Made by a program: the position numbers and the translations under genes
The notes under the pieces: model-generated
Seen by the model: the letters and a program-made list of their open reading frames with translations, nothing else
Told to the model about the DNA's origin: nothing
The model's database searches: none
Shown: positions 24,660-33,719 of the stretch, in pieces
Layout of the letters: the number at the start of each line of letters is the position of its first letter
Numbering within the stretch: position 1 is the stretch's first letter
From: Nitrosomonas sp.
Lineage (GTDB): Bacteria > Pseudomonadota > Gammaproteobacteria > Burkholderiales > Nitrosomonadaceae
Direction: 5' to 3'
DNA length: 41,319 nucleotides
Assembly: GCA_021774075.1 (NCBI GenBank)
Contig: JAJFJK010000026.1
Coordinates: 1-41,319 of the forward strand

Positions 24660-25097
24660 ATGAAAATTTGGGTGGACGCAGATGCCTGTCCGGTGGCGAT
24701 CAAGGAAATTTTATTTCGGGCAGCAGAACGCACTAACTTGCAACTGATTCTTGTGGCAAATCATTCAATGCATGTGCCCCCATCCCGCTTTATTAGAATG
24801 CTCCAGGTTGAATCCGGTTTTGATGTGGCTGATAATGAAATTGTTAAAAGGCTAACTGCTGGTGATCTGGTCATCACAAGCGACATTCCTTTGGCCGCAG
24901 AAGTGATTGAAAAGGCAGGCCAAGTACTGAGCCCTCGTGGCGAATTGTATACCGCAGATAATATTGGGGCGCGTCTCAGCATGAGAGACTTTATGGACAC
25001 GTTACGCTCAAGTGGAATCGATACCGGCGGCCCGTCAGCCATGAGTCAAAGTGACCGGAAAACATTTGCTGGTCATTTGGATAAACTGTTGAAATAA
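24660..25097 (+). CDS. YaiI/YqxD family (UPF0178) protein
   Basis: This 145-residue protein has the family start [18 protein letters not shown], the central [14 protein letters not shown] and the C-terminal [14 protein letters not shown]. The fold is PIN-like with conserved Asp residues (DADAC and TSDIPLA), and the biochemical role is not established. The ATG at 24660 is preceded by GGAG. It is flanked on both sides by acylphosphatase genes that are duplicates of each other, which suggests that the segment was duplicated together or that the two copies recombined around it. Confidence 0.9.
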   Translation: MKIWVDADACPVAIKEILFRAAERTNLQLILVANHSMHVPPSRFIRMLQVESGFDVADNEIVKRLTAGDLVITSDIPLAAEVIEKAGQVLSPRGELYTADNIGARLSMRDFMDTLRSSGIDTGGPSAMSQSDRKTFAGHLDKLLK

Positions 25098-25139
25098 TGA
25101 CAGTACGTTTGCAATTGAGACATCCATGTAACGGAGGAC

Positions 25140-25475
25140 ATGTTGAAGAAAGTAAGTTTTTATGTGACCGGAAATGTCCAAAATGTCATGTTCAGACAAA
25201 CTTTTATTCGTGGTGCACAGAAAAGAAAAATAAAAGGCGGCGCCACTAATGATTCAAAAAACCATCATTTGGTTCACTGTTCTCTTGCAGGAAAAGAATC
25301 CGTAGTTGATGAAATGATCAACAAACTGCGTGAAGGAAAACCCATTAATTCCTGGAACGCCTATGTGGATGAACTGCATCTCCACGATCATTTTATTGCG
25401 TTTTCTGATCACCAGGTTAATACTGATAATGTCAATGATTACCATTGGTCGTCTGATGTTGATTTTTATCTTTAA
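25140..25475 (+). CDS. Acylphosphatase, intact copy 2
   Basis: The 111-residue product has an acylphosphatase-type pattern: VTGNVQNVMFRQTFIRGAQ, with the phosphate-binding loop and catalytic Arg in MFR, and the catalytic Asn in KGGATNDSK. A perfect ribosome binding site, ACGGAGGAC, precedes the ATG at 25140. The enzyme hydrolyses acyl phosphates. It is about 85 percent identical to the disrupted copy at 24318-24636. The canonical GxVQGV loop has Asn instead of the second Gly (VQNV), so kinetics may differ. Confidence 0.85.
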   Translation: MLKKVSFYVTGNVQNVMFRQTFIRGAQKRKIKGGATNDSKNHHLVHCSLAGKESVVDEMINKLREGKPINSWNAYVDELHLHDHFIAFSDHQVNTDNVNDYHWSSDVDFYL

Positions 25476-25560
25476 ATCGCTAAAGACATCACTTCTTGCC
25501 AGATTCGGACATGCAATACCATGCCCGTTGTTCATAGTACTTTACTGAATCACTCCCCGC

Positions 25561-26910
25561 TCAAACACCCCCTTTCATTACAATTGTCCATAACAGCCCC
25601 GGCATCGCGCAAGCCACAATCACTTTCATAATATCCAGCTTATATTTCCACAAAGCAATAAACGCCACAATGGTAATAATAAATGGGAGTATTTGAAAAG
25701 CACCATTGAAAGGTATGGCTGCTGTACCTTGTGGCCAGAAGGTATGCCAGGCAAAAAACACCGCCAGGTTGAGAATTACGCCAACTACGGCAGCCGTGAT
25801 GCCGGTTAATGGCGCGGTGAATTTCAGTTCGTTGCGCGTGGCTTCTAACAATGGACCCCCCGCTAAAATAAACAGGAAGGACGGCAGGAAAGTAAAGAAA
25901 GTCGCCACACTTGCACCGGCAATGCCGCCCAGAATGGGATTATCAAATACACTTTTTGCCACGCCACCCAAATACCCCACCCAGGTGACCACCATAATCA
26001 ACGGCCCGGGCGTTGCTTCACCCAGCGCCAAACCATCCATCATCTGCGGCCCTGTTAGCCAACCATAGTACTCTACACCACCTTGGTAAACATATGGCAA
26101 TACCGCATAGGCTCCGCCAATGGTCAGGAAAGCGGCTTTGGTGAAGAAGTTGCCCATTTCTGCCAGCACGGGTTGGCCGCTAATGAGATAGAATGCTGTC
26201 AACCAAATCAATACGAAAATAATGAGCGTCAAAATCAACTTGCGCCAGGAAAATAATGCATGCACCGGCGTGGGCGTGTCGTCATCGATAATCGCTGGGC
26301 CGTATGATTTGCTGCTACTGCCATGCCCACCGCCGCTGTTGAATTTTTCCGGCGCCAATTTGCCGCCCACTGCGCCTAACATTGCTGCCGCCAATACAAT
26401 CCATGGAAAACCGATATTGAAAAAAAAGATGCCAATGAAAGCCAGCACTGCCATGCTCCACAGCACTTCGTTCTTCAACACACGCGAGCCAATGCGCCAA
26501 GCGGCAAACAAGACAATGGCCACCACTGCGGGCTTGATGCCATAGAATATGCCTTGCACCAATGACATATCGCCAAAAGCCAGATAAATACCCGCCAACA
26601 GGGACAATAGTACAAACGCGGGTAAAAAGAACGACACCCCAGCGACAATCGCACCACGCACACCATGCATCAGCCAGGCGATATAAATTGCCAATTGCGT
26701 AGCTTCAGGCCCGGGCAGCAACATACAATAATTGACAGCATGCAGATAACGATGCTCTGAAATCCAGCGACGCTTTTCGACCAATTCCTGATGCATCATA
26801 GAAATCTGTCCGGCAGGACCGCCAAAGCTTATGAACCCAAGTTTCAACCAGTATTTAGCCGCGTCAGCCAAAGTTACTGTTGCTGGCGGCACGCTTTTTT
26901 CTTCTGTCAT
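25561..26910 (-). CDS. chrA: Chromate efflux transporter ChrA
   Basis: The 449-residue protein is a long-chain CHR transporter with two homologous halves. The first begins with LGFISFGGPAGQISMMHQE and has the PGPEATQLA motif. The second contains TKAAFLTIGGAYAVLPYVYQ and GEATPGPLIMVVTWVGYLGG. About ten hydrophobic segments are visible. It exports chromate, and possibly sulfate-like anions, by proton-driven antiport across the inner membrane. No chrB regulator is adjacent. It is monocistronic and converges with the acylphosphatase gene. Confidence 0.93.
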   Translation of the reverse strand: MTEEKSVPPATVTLADAAKYWLKLGFISFGGPAGQISMMHQELVEKRRWISEHRYLHAVNYCMLLPGPEATQLAIYIAWLMHGVRGAIVAGVSFFLPAFVLLSLLAGIYLAFGDMSLVQGIFYGIKPAVVAIVLFAAWRIGSRVLKNEVLWSMAVLAFIGIFFFNIGFPWIVLAAAMLGAVGGKLAPEKFNSGGGHGSSSKSYGPAIIDDDTPTPVHALFSWRKLILTLIIFVLIWLTAFYLISGQPVLAEMGNFFTKAAFLTIGGAYAVLPYVYQGGVEYYGWLTGPQMMDGLALGEATPGPLIMVVTWVGYLGGVAKSVFDNPILGGIAGASVATFFTFLPSFLFILAGGPLLEATRNELKFTAPLTGITAAVVGVILNLAVFFAWHTFWPQGTAAIPFNGAFQILPFIITIVAFIALWKYKLDIMKVIVACAMPGLLWTIVMKGGV

Positions 26911-26996
26911 GTTGGGTTGTGTTGCCGCCGATTTTGTTCATGAAACGATGGTCTATGACTAGAATCTAACATACTGGCACTGGCACAATATTCAGG

Positions 26997-27506
26997 CTAA
27001 GCAACCAAAGGCGGCATCTCGTCCAATAAATCCAAAACCCCATGTAATGCAGTTACCACCGATTGGCGTCTGATTGCGTCTCGATCACCGTTAAAAAAAT
27101 GCGTTTTATGTTTTGCAAGGCCTTCTTTAAGCGCCCAGGCAAAGCATATGGTACCAACGGGTTTGGCCTCACTGCCACCATCGGGGCCGGCAATTCCGGT
27201 TATTGATACACTTACCTGCGCATGACTCATTTTTAGAGCACCAAAAGCCATTTCCTGCGCAACTTCTTCTGATACGGCGCCACATTCTTCTACTGTTGTA
27301 TGGCTAACACCGAGCATTTCACATTTAGCCCGGTTACTGTAGGTTATAAAACCACGCTCATACCAGGCTGAACTGCCTGCCACTGTGGTAATTGCTTGCC
27401 CTAACCAACCACCGGTGCAGGATTCAGCGGTCACCAATAAAAGCCCGTGCTGTTTAAGGCGTTCACCGGCTTGGGTGGCCAAATTTACAAGTGTTTGCTC
27501 AGTCAC
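26997..27506 (-). CDS. pncC: Nicotinamide-nucleotide amidase (CinA C-terminal domain, PncC)
   Basis: A stand-alone CinA C-terminal domain of about 169 residues, which hydrolyses NMN to nicotinate mononucleotide in NAD recycling. LLVTAESCTGGWLGQAIT carries the catalytic Ser, and SVSITGIAGPDGG and KPVGTICFAW are conserved. The start is uncertain: AGGAG lies 3 nt after the pgpA stop, 8 nt before an ATT codon at 27512 and 14 nt before GTG at 27506; I chose GTG. The N-terminal molybdopterin-binding-like domain of full CinA is absent. Confidence 0.88.
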   Translation of the reverse strand: MTEQTLVNLATQAGERLKQHGLLLVTAESCTGGWLGQAITTVAGSSAWYERGFITYSNRAKCEMLGVSHTTVEECGAVSEEVAQEMAFGALKMSHAQVSVSITGIAGPDGGSEAKPVGTICFAWALKEGLAKHKTHFFNGDRDAIRRQSVVTALHGVLDLLDEMPPLVA

Positions 27507-27528
27507 AGAAATTTTAGTGGCTCCTAAT

Positions 27529-28077
27529 TCAGAAATATCCTTCGAATAACACCAAGGCCTTCCACCCAGCCAGGCACAGCAACGTATAAAATGCAGCCAA
27601 CATATCATCAAACATGACACCAAAGCCACCATGTAAGTTTTTATCGTAATACCTTATGGGTTGGGGCTTTACGATATCAAAAAAACGGAACAATCCAAAT
27701 GCTGCTAATTGCCATAACCAACCAGCCGGTGTAAAAAACAAAACTAACATAAACGCAACAGTTTCATCCCACACCATGCCCCCGTGGTCCGGTACGCCCA
27801 GCGCTTTGCCGGTTACACTACATGCCCATATGCCCACAATAAACATTAAATCAATGAGCAACAATAAATGAATCGGTTCCAGATGATAATCAAGCACCCA
27901 GAATAATGGAAAGGCAATCAATGTGCCAACGGTGCCAGGTGCATACCGACTTAATCCGACGCCACCGGAAAATGCAATAAAATGGGCAGGATGCTTGCCT
28001 ACGAATATGCTATCCGGGCGCAATATTGGCGATTTAGCGTTTGATGTTTCCTGAGTTTCAGGAACTGAAATGGTCAT
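27529..28077 (-). CDS. pgpA: Phosphatidylglycerophosphatase A
   Basis: The 182-residue membrane enzyme removes phosphate from phosphatidylglycerol phosphate. Family features are GGVGLSRYAPGTVGTL, DHGGMVWDETVAF, and FRFFDIVKPQPIRYYDK. About four hydrophobic segments are seen. It overlaps the end of thiL by 20 bp and is followed by pncC, an order common in Betaproteobacteria. Confidence 0.93.
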   Translation of the reverse strand: MTISVPETQETSNAKSPILRPDSIFVGKHPAHFIAFSGGVGLSRYAPGTVGTLIAFPLFWVLDYHLEPIHLLLLIDLMFIVGIWACSVTGKALGVPDHGGMVWDETVAFMLVLFFTPAGWLWQLAAFGLFRFFDIVKPQPIRYYDKNLHGGFGVMFDDMLAAFYTLLCLAGWKALVLFEGYF

Positions 28078-29065
28078 ACCCTTTTTTCTCCAACTTTATT
28101 TCGCTGCCTTGCGCATCTCTCGCAATCAAACCTTTGCCTTGTACAATTTCACCGATACACGTCAAAGGCAGCGACAATTCATTAGAGAGTTGCTCAATAG
28201 CTTTATGTTTTGTTTTGGGTGCTGTAAAACACAACTCATAATCATCTCCACCAGCAAGCAAACAATCAATCGCAAATCCCTGGTGTATGTACCTTTGCAA
28301 AACAATTGAACGTGGCACAGCTGTTAAATTGATATCCGCCGATTTATTGGAAGCCGTCAGAATATGTCCCAAGTCTGCTATTAAACCATCGGATATATCA
28401 ATAGCACTATGTGCCAAACCAATTAACCGTTGACCTAATTCCACGCGAGCTGTCGGCATATGCAAAGCAGGCAAGCAATGCGCTATTTCATCCGGCTCCA
28501 GCTTAATCTGTTGTTTTTCATGACACAATGCCAAAGCCGCATCCCCCAAATAACCGGAAATCCAGATTTCATCTTCAAGCATTGCACCACTTCTGCGTAA
28601 AGCCTCACCCTGCGCCACTTCACCAATGATTTGCACACCAATATTAAGCGGCCCGGAAGTTGTATCACCGCCGATTAATTCAACCTTATAACGATGAGCA
28701 AGTTCAAAAAATCCTTTACTGAAATCACTTAGCCATTTATTGTTTTCTACCGCAAGAGATTTAGGCAGAGTCAACGAAAGCATCGCCCACAGAGGCTTTG
28801 ATCCCATCGCCGCCAGGTCCGAAAGGTTTACTGCCAGAGATTTATATCCCAATTGATAGGGGTCTGTATCCGCAAAAAAATGAATACCGGACACAAGTGT
28901 GTCAGTTGAAAAAGCTAATTCAGCGTTATTGCTTAGCGCAACAAGAGCAGCATCATCCCCTATTCCCAGTATTGCACTGGCGGTTGGTTTCTTGAAATAA
29001 CGGCTGATGATGTCAAATTCTGCGTTCAACCTAAAATCCTCAGTTGGATGATGCTTAGAGTGCAT
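28058..29065 (-). CDS. thiL: Thiamine-phosphate kinase ThiL (N-terminus altered by element E3)
   Basis: ThiL phosphorylates thiamine monophosphate to thiamine diphosphate. The body shows ILGIGDDAALV, FSTDTLVSGIHFFADTDPYQ, and ELIGGDTTSGPLNIGV, with the metal-binding Asp residues. The first 13 residues from ATG 29065 (MHSKHHPTEDFRL) are encoded by the arm of the inserted element E3 and the adjoining duplicated bases, and are not homologous to ThiL. The native start is probably TTG at 29029 (MNAEFDIISRYF). GAGG, from the E3 arm, lies 8 nt upstream of that TTG, so expression may now depend on E3. Confidence 0.9.
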   Translation of the reverse strand: MHSKHHPTEDFRLNAEFDIISRYFKKPTASAILGIGDDAALVALSNNAELAFSTDTLVSGIHFFADTDPYQLGYKSLAVNLSDLAAMGSKPLWAMLSLTLPKSLAVENNKWLSDFSKGFFELAHRYKVELIGGDTTSGPLNIGVQIIGEVAQGEALRRSGAMLEDEIWISGYLGDAALALCHEKQQIKLEPDEIAHCLPALHMPTARVELGQRLIGLAHSAIDISDGLIADLGHILTASNKSADINLTAVPRSIVLQRYIHQGFAIDCLLAGGDDYELCFTAPKTKHKAIEQLSNELSLPLTCIGEIVQGKGLIARDAQGSEIKLEKKGYDHFSS

Positions 29066-29262
29066 TGTTGTTTATTTTTAGCAAGGCGCAATGAGGCGTA
29101 ATAACTAGTTATTACAACGAATTGCAACGCAGCAAAAGATAAAGAACAGTGTGCTATAAGCATCATAGCGTGGTTCATCTTTAGGGTGACTCGCATTTGA
29201 CAAAATATTTGTTTTGTTTCATGAGATTACCCATTGCTGATGCGACCAACTGAGGATTTTAG
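29031..29262. repeat. Double-hairpin intercistronic element, copy E3
   Basis: A 232-bp element between nusB and thiL. Its 17-bp terminal repeats are perfect (CTAAAATCCTCAGTTGG), and GTTCAAC on both sides (29024-29030 and 29263-29269) could be a 7-bp target duplication. Hairpin 1 has a long imperfect stem and the same CAAGGC (29082-29087) and AACGCAG (29126-29132) halves as E1 and E2, around an inner stem GCAAT/ATTGC. Hairpin 2 is less similar; only a GATTACC block is shared. Confidence 0.75.
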
Positions 29263-29296
29263 GTTCAACGGTTTAAAACTTTAAGGGGGTCACTGA

Positions 29297-29770
29297 TTAA
29301 TGCTGATCTTTTGACGCAATCTCAACAACGCGTAACTTATTGGCCAGTTTATCCAGCACACCATTAACATATTTGTGACCATCGCTACCGCCATAGCTTC
29401 TGGCTAATTCTATGGCCTCATTGATAATTGCGCGATAAGGTATATCCAAATGATGCTGTAATTCATAAGTACTTAATAACAGAATTGCAAACTCGACCGG
29501 ACTCAGCTCTTTAAGTGGCCGATCAAGACAGGGCTGTATTTGTTCTTCAAGGCTGTGCGTATTTTCCAATACGCCTTGCAACAAAAGAGAAAAATACTTT
29601 CTGTCCGCACGGGCATATTCATCGCTATCACGTAATTGTTCTTCGATAAAACCTGTTGAACCACCCGCAACACGCCATTGATATATGCCCTGCAAAGCCA
29701 GTTCACGCGCAACGCGTCGATGACTTTTGGGTTTATGCACCTTTTTATCTAATTGCGTTTCTGTGTTCAT
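29297..29770 (-). CDS. nusB: Transcription antitermination factor NusB
   Basis: NusB (157 residues) binds boxA RNA with NusE in rRNA antitermination. Visible family stretches are [20 protein letters not shown] near the N-terminus, [16 protein letters not shown], and [20 protein letters not shown]. The ATG overlaps the ribH stop by 4 bp (ATGA), as is standard in rib operons of Betaproteobacteria. Downstream, E3 separates it from thiL. Confidence 0.95.
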   Translation of the reverse strand: MNTETQLDKKVHKPKSHRRVARELALQGIYQWRVAGGSTGFIEEQLRDSDEYARADRKYFSLLLQGVLENTHSLEEQIQPCLDRPLKELSPVEFAILLLSTYELQHHLDIPYRAIINEAIELARSYGGSDGHKYVNGVLDKLANKLRVVEIASKDQH

Positions 29771-30249
29771 TCAGATATTTCATCAAATTTGATTTGCAAA
29801 TTAGCCATTTCCAACGCGGCTTGTGCGGCTTCTATACCTTTTTGGGTCATCCTGGCAATGGCCTGATCATCGGTTTCCGTAGTAAGAATACCGTTAGCGA
29901 TAGGAGTCTCGGTTTCGATCTGAACTTTCATTAAACCACGCGCTGATTCATTTGCCACCACCTCAAAATGATAAGTGTCCCCACGCACCACCGCGCCTAA
30001 CGCAATGAGCGCATCAAACTGATCTGACAAAGCCATTTTTTGCAGCGCTGACGGGGCTTCCAATGCACCTGGTACGGTAATCAACAAGACATTTGAGTCA
30101 AGCACGCCATTCTTCTTTAATTCAGCTGTGCAGGCACTTAATAACCCCTCCCCTATATCTATGTTAAAGCGGCTCATGACAATACCAATGCGTAAATCGG
30201 CACCATCGAGATCGGGTTCAAGCTCTAGAATATCATCATAGTACGCCAT
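29767..30249 (-). CDS. ribH: 6,7-dimethyl-8-ribityllumazine synthase
   Basis: RibH (160 residues) condenses the pyrimidine and four-carbon precursors of riboflavin. [25 protein letters not shown], and [19 protein letters not shown] with the catalytic His are clear. The order ribE-ribBA-ribH-nusB places it in the riboflavin operon. There is a 117-bp gap to ribBA; I see no FMN riboswitch in it. Confidence 0.96.
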   Translation of the reverse strand: MAYYDDILELEPDLDGADLRIGIVMSRFNIDIGEGLLSACTAELKKNGVLDSNVLLITVPGALEAPSALQKMALSDQFDALIALGAVVRGDTYHFEVVANESARGLMKVQIETETPIANGILTTETDDQAIARMTQKGIEAAQAALEMANLQIKFDEISE

Positions 30250-30366
30250 TTTAGCTCCAGTAAGTATTTTGGTTTATTGCTTGTTTGTCTGACACAATAT
30301 TATTTCAAGTAGAAATAATATGCTTTTTTGATTAGGAAAAGCAAGAAATTACAACTTGTTACGACA

Positions 30367-31458
30367 CTATGATTTCATATAACCGGTCACTTCCAGTCCA
30401 AATCCCGTTACGCTGGGCATTTTCCTGGGCGCGGCCATTAAACACATTTTACCAACATTAAGATCTTTTAGTATTTGCGCGCCAATACCATGATCCCGCA
30501 AATCCGCTTTAATCGGACCGGGCGATTCTGATTCTGTTAATTTTATCCGTTCTATCAATTTTGAAGCACTTTCTGTACGATTCAATAACACAATCACACC
30601 GTGGCCGGCGTCTGCAATCACTTGCAGTGCTGCATTAATGCTCCAGGAATGCGTGTTGTCATGAACATCCAAAACATCAATCACTGACAATGGCTCATGC
30701 ACGCGTACTAATGTTTCATTCTCAGGCGTTATATTACCTTTTGTTAATGCCAGATGCGTGGTATTCGCCGTCTCATCACGATAGGCCGTGAGCTGGAATT
30801 CCCCATGTATAGTTTGAATTGAGCGTTCAGCGACACGTGTCACAAGGCTTTCATTCAAACTACGGTAATGGATCAAATCCGAGATCGCACCAATTTTAAG
30901 CTCGTGCTTAGTGGCAAACGTCATGAGATCCGGCAAGCGTGCCATACTGCCGTCTTCATTCAGAATCTCACAAATAACCGATGCGGCTGTCAGCCCGGCC
31001 ATACTGGCTAAATCACAACCCGCCTCGGTATGACCTGCACGCACCAACACACCGCCTTTTTGTGCCATGAGTGGAAAAATATGTCCGGGTTGCACAATAT
31101 CTTCTGCTGCGGCGTCCGGCTGCACCGCAACTTGCACAGTACGTGCACGGTCTGCTGCTGAAATACCGGTTGTCACGCCACTGGCCGCCTCAATAGAAAG
31201 CGTAAAATTAGTGCCTAAAGGCGAGTGGTTGGCCGACACCATCAACGGTAAGTTTAATTGATGACAACGTTCTTCCATCAACGTCAAACAAATCAAACCA
31301 CGCCCATAAGTCGCCATAAAATTGATGGCCTCCGGCGTGACAAAATCTGCCGCAAGCACCAAATCGCCTTCATTCTCGCGATCCTCTTCATCAACGAGAA
31401 TAACCATCTTACCGATCTTCAGATCCGCAATAATTTCCTGAATGGCGCTGATTTTCAT
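30367..31458 (-). CDS. ribB: 3,4-dihydroxy-2-butanone 4-phosphate synthase with degenerate GTP cyclohydrolase II domain
   Basis: The 363-residue protein has an N-terminal RibB domain ([29 protein letters not shown], and the [13 protein letters not shown] active-site stretch). The C-terminal 160 residues have the GTP cyclohydrolase II fold ([20 protein letters not shown]), but the zinc-binding Cys triad normally seen after VRVHSECLTGD is missing: the region reads [15 protein letters not shown]. The second activity is therefore probably lost, as in other betaproteobacterial versions, and a separate ribA would be required. Confidence 0.93.
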   Translation of the reverse strand: MKISAIQEIIADLKIGKMVILVDEEDRENEGDLVLAADFVTPEAINFMATYGRGLICLTLMEERCHQLNLPLMVSANHSPLGTNFTLSIEAASGVTTGISAADRARTVQVAVQPDAAAEDIVQPGHIFPLMAQKGGVLVRAGHTEAGCDLASMAGLTAASVICEILNEDGSMARLPDLMTFATKHELKIGAISDLIHYRSLNESLVTRVAERSIQTIHGEFQLTAYRDETANTTHLALTKGNITPENETLVRVHEPLSVIDVLDVHDNTHSWSINAALQVIADAGHGVIVLLNRTESASKLIERIKLTESESPGPIKADLRDHGIGAQILKDLNVGKMCLMAAPRKMPSVTGFGLEVTGYMKS

Positions 31459-31476
31459 GTTTAGTCTTATGGTCCT

Positions 31477-32064
31477 TTATGTATTGAGTAATCTTGCTAC
31501 ATAACGCGCCAACATATCCGCTTCCAAATTAACGGGCATGCCCGGCTTTAATTCATGCAAAGTCGTTGCAGACAAGGTATGCGGAATAAGATTAATTGAA
31601 AACTCACCACCTTCAATTCGGTTAACCGTCAAACTCACACCATTCACGGTAATGGAACCCTTATTGGCAATGAATCGCTGTAACGATGGTGATGCGCTGA
31701 TGACTAACAAATGACTCTCGCCAAGCGCTTCAAATTTTACAACTTCACCCGTCTCATCAACATGACCACTCACCAGGTGCCCGCCCAGTCTGTCCGACAA
31801 ACGCATGGCTTTTTCCAGATTAACGCGTTTCCCTGGTTGGTCAAGACCATGCGTGCAGCGTAATGTCTCCTGTGAAACATCTACCGTAAACAAGTCTTCC
31901 AACAACGTTGTCACCGTAAGACAAACGCCATTCACAGCAATACTGTCACCCATTAAAACATCGCTTATATCCAGCGAACCCGGTGAAATACTTAAATGCA
32001 AACCATCCTCTTGCGGCTTGACTTGCTTTATTTCGCCGACGGCTTCAATAATACCGGTAAACAT
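31477..32064 (-). CDS. ribE: Riboflavin synthase alpha subunit
   Basis: The 195-residue enzyme has the two homologous lumazine-binding halves: MFTGIIEAVGEI with SIAVNGVCLTV, and GHVDETGEV with SITVNGVSLTVNRIEGG. The start at 32064 (MFTGIIE) is the family norm. It catalyses the dismutation that makes riboflavin. It is the first gene of the rib-nusB-thiL-pgpA run, 18 bp before ribBA. Confidence 0.95.
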   Translation of the reverse strand: MFTGIIEAVGEIKQVKPQEDGLHLSISPGSLDISDVLMGDSIAVNGVCLTVTTLLEDLFTVDVSQETLRCTHGLDQPGKRVNLEKAMRLSDRLGGHLVSGHVDETGEVVKFEALGESHLLVISASPSLQRFIANKGSITVNGVSLTVNRIEGGEFSINLIPHTLSATTLHELKPGMPVNLEADMLARYVARLLNT

Positions 32065-32175
32065 CTTGTTATTCTCTTGGGAAATCAGCTGGTTATCGCT
32101 GAGTATTGTATAACATTGCAATAAAACCTGACGTTTAGATTTATCTTGCTATGCGATGATATTAAAATTTGTATT

Positions 32176-33561
32176 TTACGATCTTTCTGGCTCTGGCTCT
32201 GAATTAATCTGTATGTCGCTGGTGTAACGCTTCTTTAAAATGTCGTAATAAGCACGTACTGATTCAGTCAAAGTAACCGCCTCACCGCCTCTTGTTTTGC
32301 CATGTTTTATGGTATCAAAATATTCCTGCTTACTGAGTAATGGTAAGGTTTTTTTCAGATCAATCCACAAATCCGGATTCAGGTCAAAACGTTGCGCCAA
32401 TGTTCTTGCATCTATAATATGCCCATAACCCTGATTATAGGCAGCCAATGCAATCCAGGTACGATCAGGCTCGACAACGCTGTCAGGCAATTTATCTTTT
32501 AACAGCTGCAAATATTGCGCACCCGCAAGTATACTCTGTTGCGCATCAAGCCTGCTTTTTACTTTCATGCGCTTGGCCGTATCCAGCGTCAACATCATCA
32601 TGCCACGCACACCAGTGGCCGACTTTGCCTTAGGATTCCAATGAGACTCCTGATAAGCCAATGCTGCAATTAATCGCCAATCGATATGGGTTAATCTCTC
32701 GGCCTGTAAAAAATACTTGCGATAAGCCGGCAATTTCGTGCGAATTTTCCCTTGGAAAAAATGAATATCGCCCGTTTTTAATTGATTCAAATGGCCATTA
32801 TAACTATCCAACAATTGCCTTAAAGTGCCATCTTCCTGGATACGTGCAAAAAATGCCCTTGCCTCGTTTATAAGTTCCGGTTCAACAAATTGTGGAAAAA
32901 CCCATTGACTGGAAGCCGCTTCCAACTCTAACGCACCGTCTATATTGGTATAAAAATGCTTGGCCCGCTTAATTTGTAATGCATTCGCCAGCGTGTAATC
33001 AATTTCGCCGTTTGCCAGCTTTCCCAACAATTGATCGCTGGGCGAATCTACCGCAGACCATACCAAACCAGGCATCGTCTGTTTTAATTTTTCAAGCTGC
33101 CGCTCATGTGTCGCACCGATTGACACTTCAATATTTTTTCCAACAAGCTGTTGCAAATCTTGTGGTTCGAAATTTTGGGTATTAAAAGCCACCTGATGAT
33201 GCGTGTGCTTGTAAACCGGGCCCAAACGAAAACGCGACCATTGTTTATCTGGAATATCCAAACCAACAGCAACATGACCTTTCTGTTTGGCTAGGGCTGA
33301 TAACGCCGCCACCGATTGTTGCATAACAACAAATCTTGGCTCCAAACCCAACTCGTACGCAAACTCGTTCACCAAATCAAAAGTCAGGCCGGAATAACTG
33401 CCGTCCGGATTTTTATAAAAATTATCCGCATGCTCAACCGTAATAATCACCAATTCATTTGACATACCGAACGGCGACACCGGCTTATCGAAAGAACCAC
33501 AACCTGTTAACAAGCTGAGTCCGGAAAGAAATAGAACAAAATAAATTATGTATGTACGCAT
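32176..33561 (-). CDS. mltF: Membrane-bound lytic murein transglycosylase F
   Basis: The 461-residue protein is a lipoprotein (LLTGC lipobox at residues 17-21). An N-terminal amino-acid-binding-like domain (about 35-270, with NFYKNPDGSYSGLTFDLVNE) is followed by an SLT domain in which ALAYQESHWNPKAKSATGVR carries the catalytic Glu. The domain order is that of MltF (YfhD), which cleaves peptidoglycan at the outer-membrane face and can be regulated by its binding domain. It stands alone downstream of the rib genes. Confidence 0.94.
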   Translation of the reverse strand: MRTYIIYFVLFLSGLSLLTGCGSFDKPVSPFGMSNELVIITVEHADNFYKNPDGSYSGLTFDLVNEFAYELGLEPRFVVMQQSVAALSALAKQKGHVAVGLDIPDKQWSRFRLGPVYKHTHHQVAFNTQNFEPQDLQQLVGKNIEVSIGATHERQLEKLKQTMPGLVWSAVDSPSDQLLGKLANGEIDYTLANALQIKRAKHFYTNIDGALELEAASSQWVFPQFVEPELINEARAFFARIQEDGTLRQLLDSYNGHLNQLKTGDIHFFQGKIRTKLPAYRKYFLQAERLTHIDWRLIAALAYQESHWNPKAKSATGVRGMMMLTLDTAKRMKVKSRLDAQQSILAGAQYLQLLKDKLPDSVVEPDRTWIALAAYNQGYGHIIDARTLAQRFDLNPDLWIDLKKTLPLLSKQEYFDTIKHGKTRGGEAVTLTESVRAYYDILKKRYTSDIQINSEPEPERS

Positions 33562-33719
33562 GCAACCTAGAGTATCTGATAGCGAAAATCACCATTAAAC
33601 AGAATACAGACATAATTTGTGTTTAATTATAAAAACAGTACGATGAGAGACAATTCGAGGGGCGTAGTGTCATTAAAAAAACAACACTTTAGCTCAGTGA
33701 ATGGCGCGCCTCACAGGGT

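Noticed and set aside
30250-30366. Possible FMN riboswitch before ribH or ribE
   Set aside because: Neither this gap nor 32065-32175 contains the conserved RFN blocks or enough length for them.
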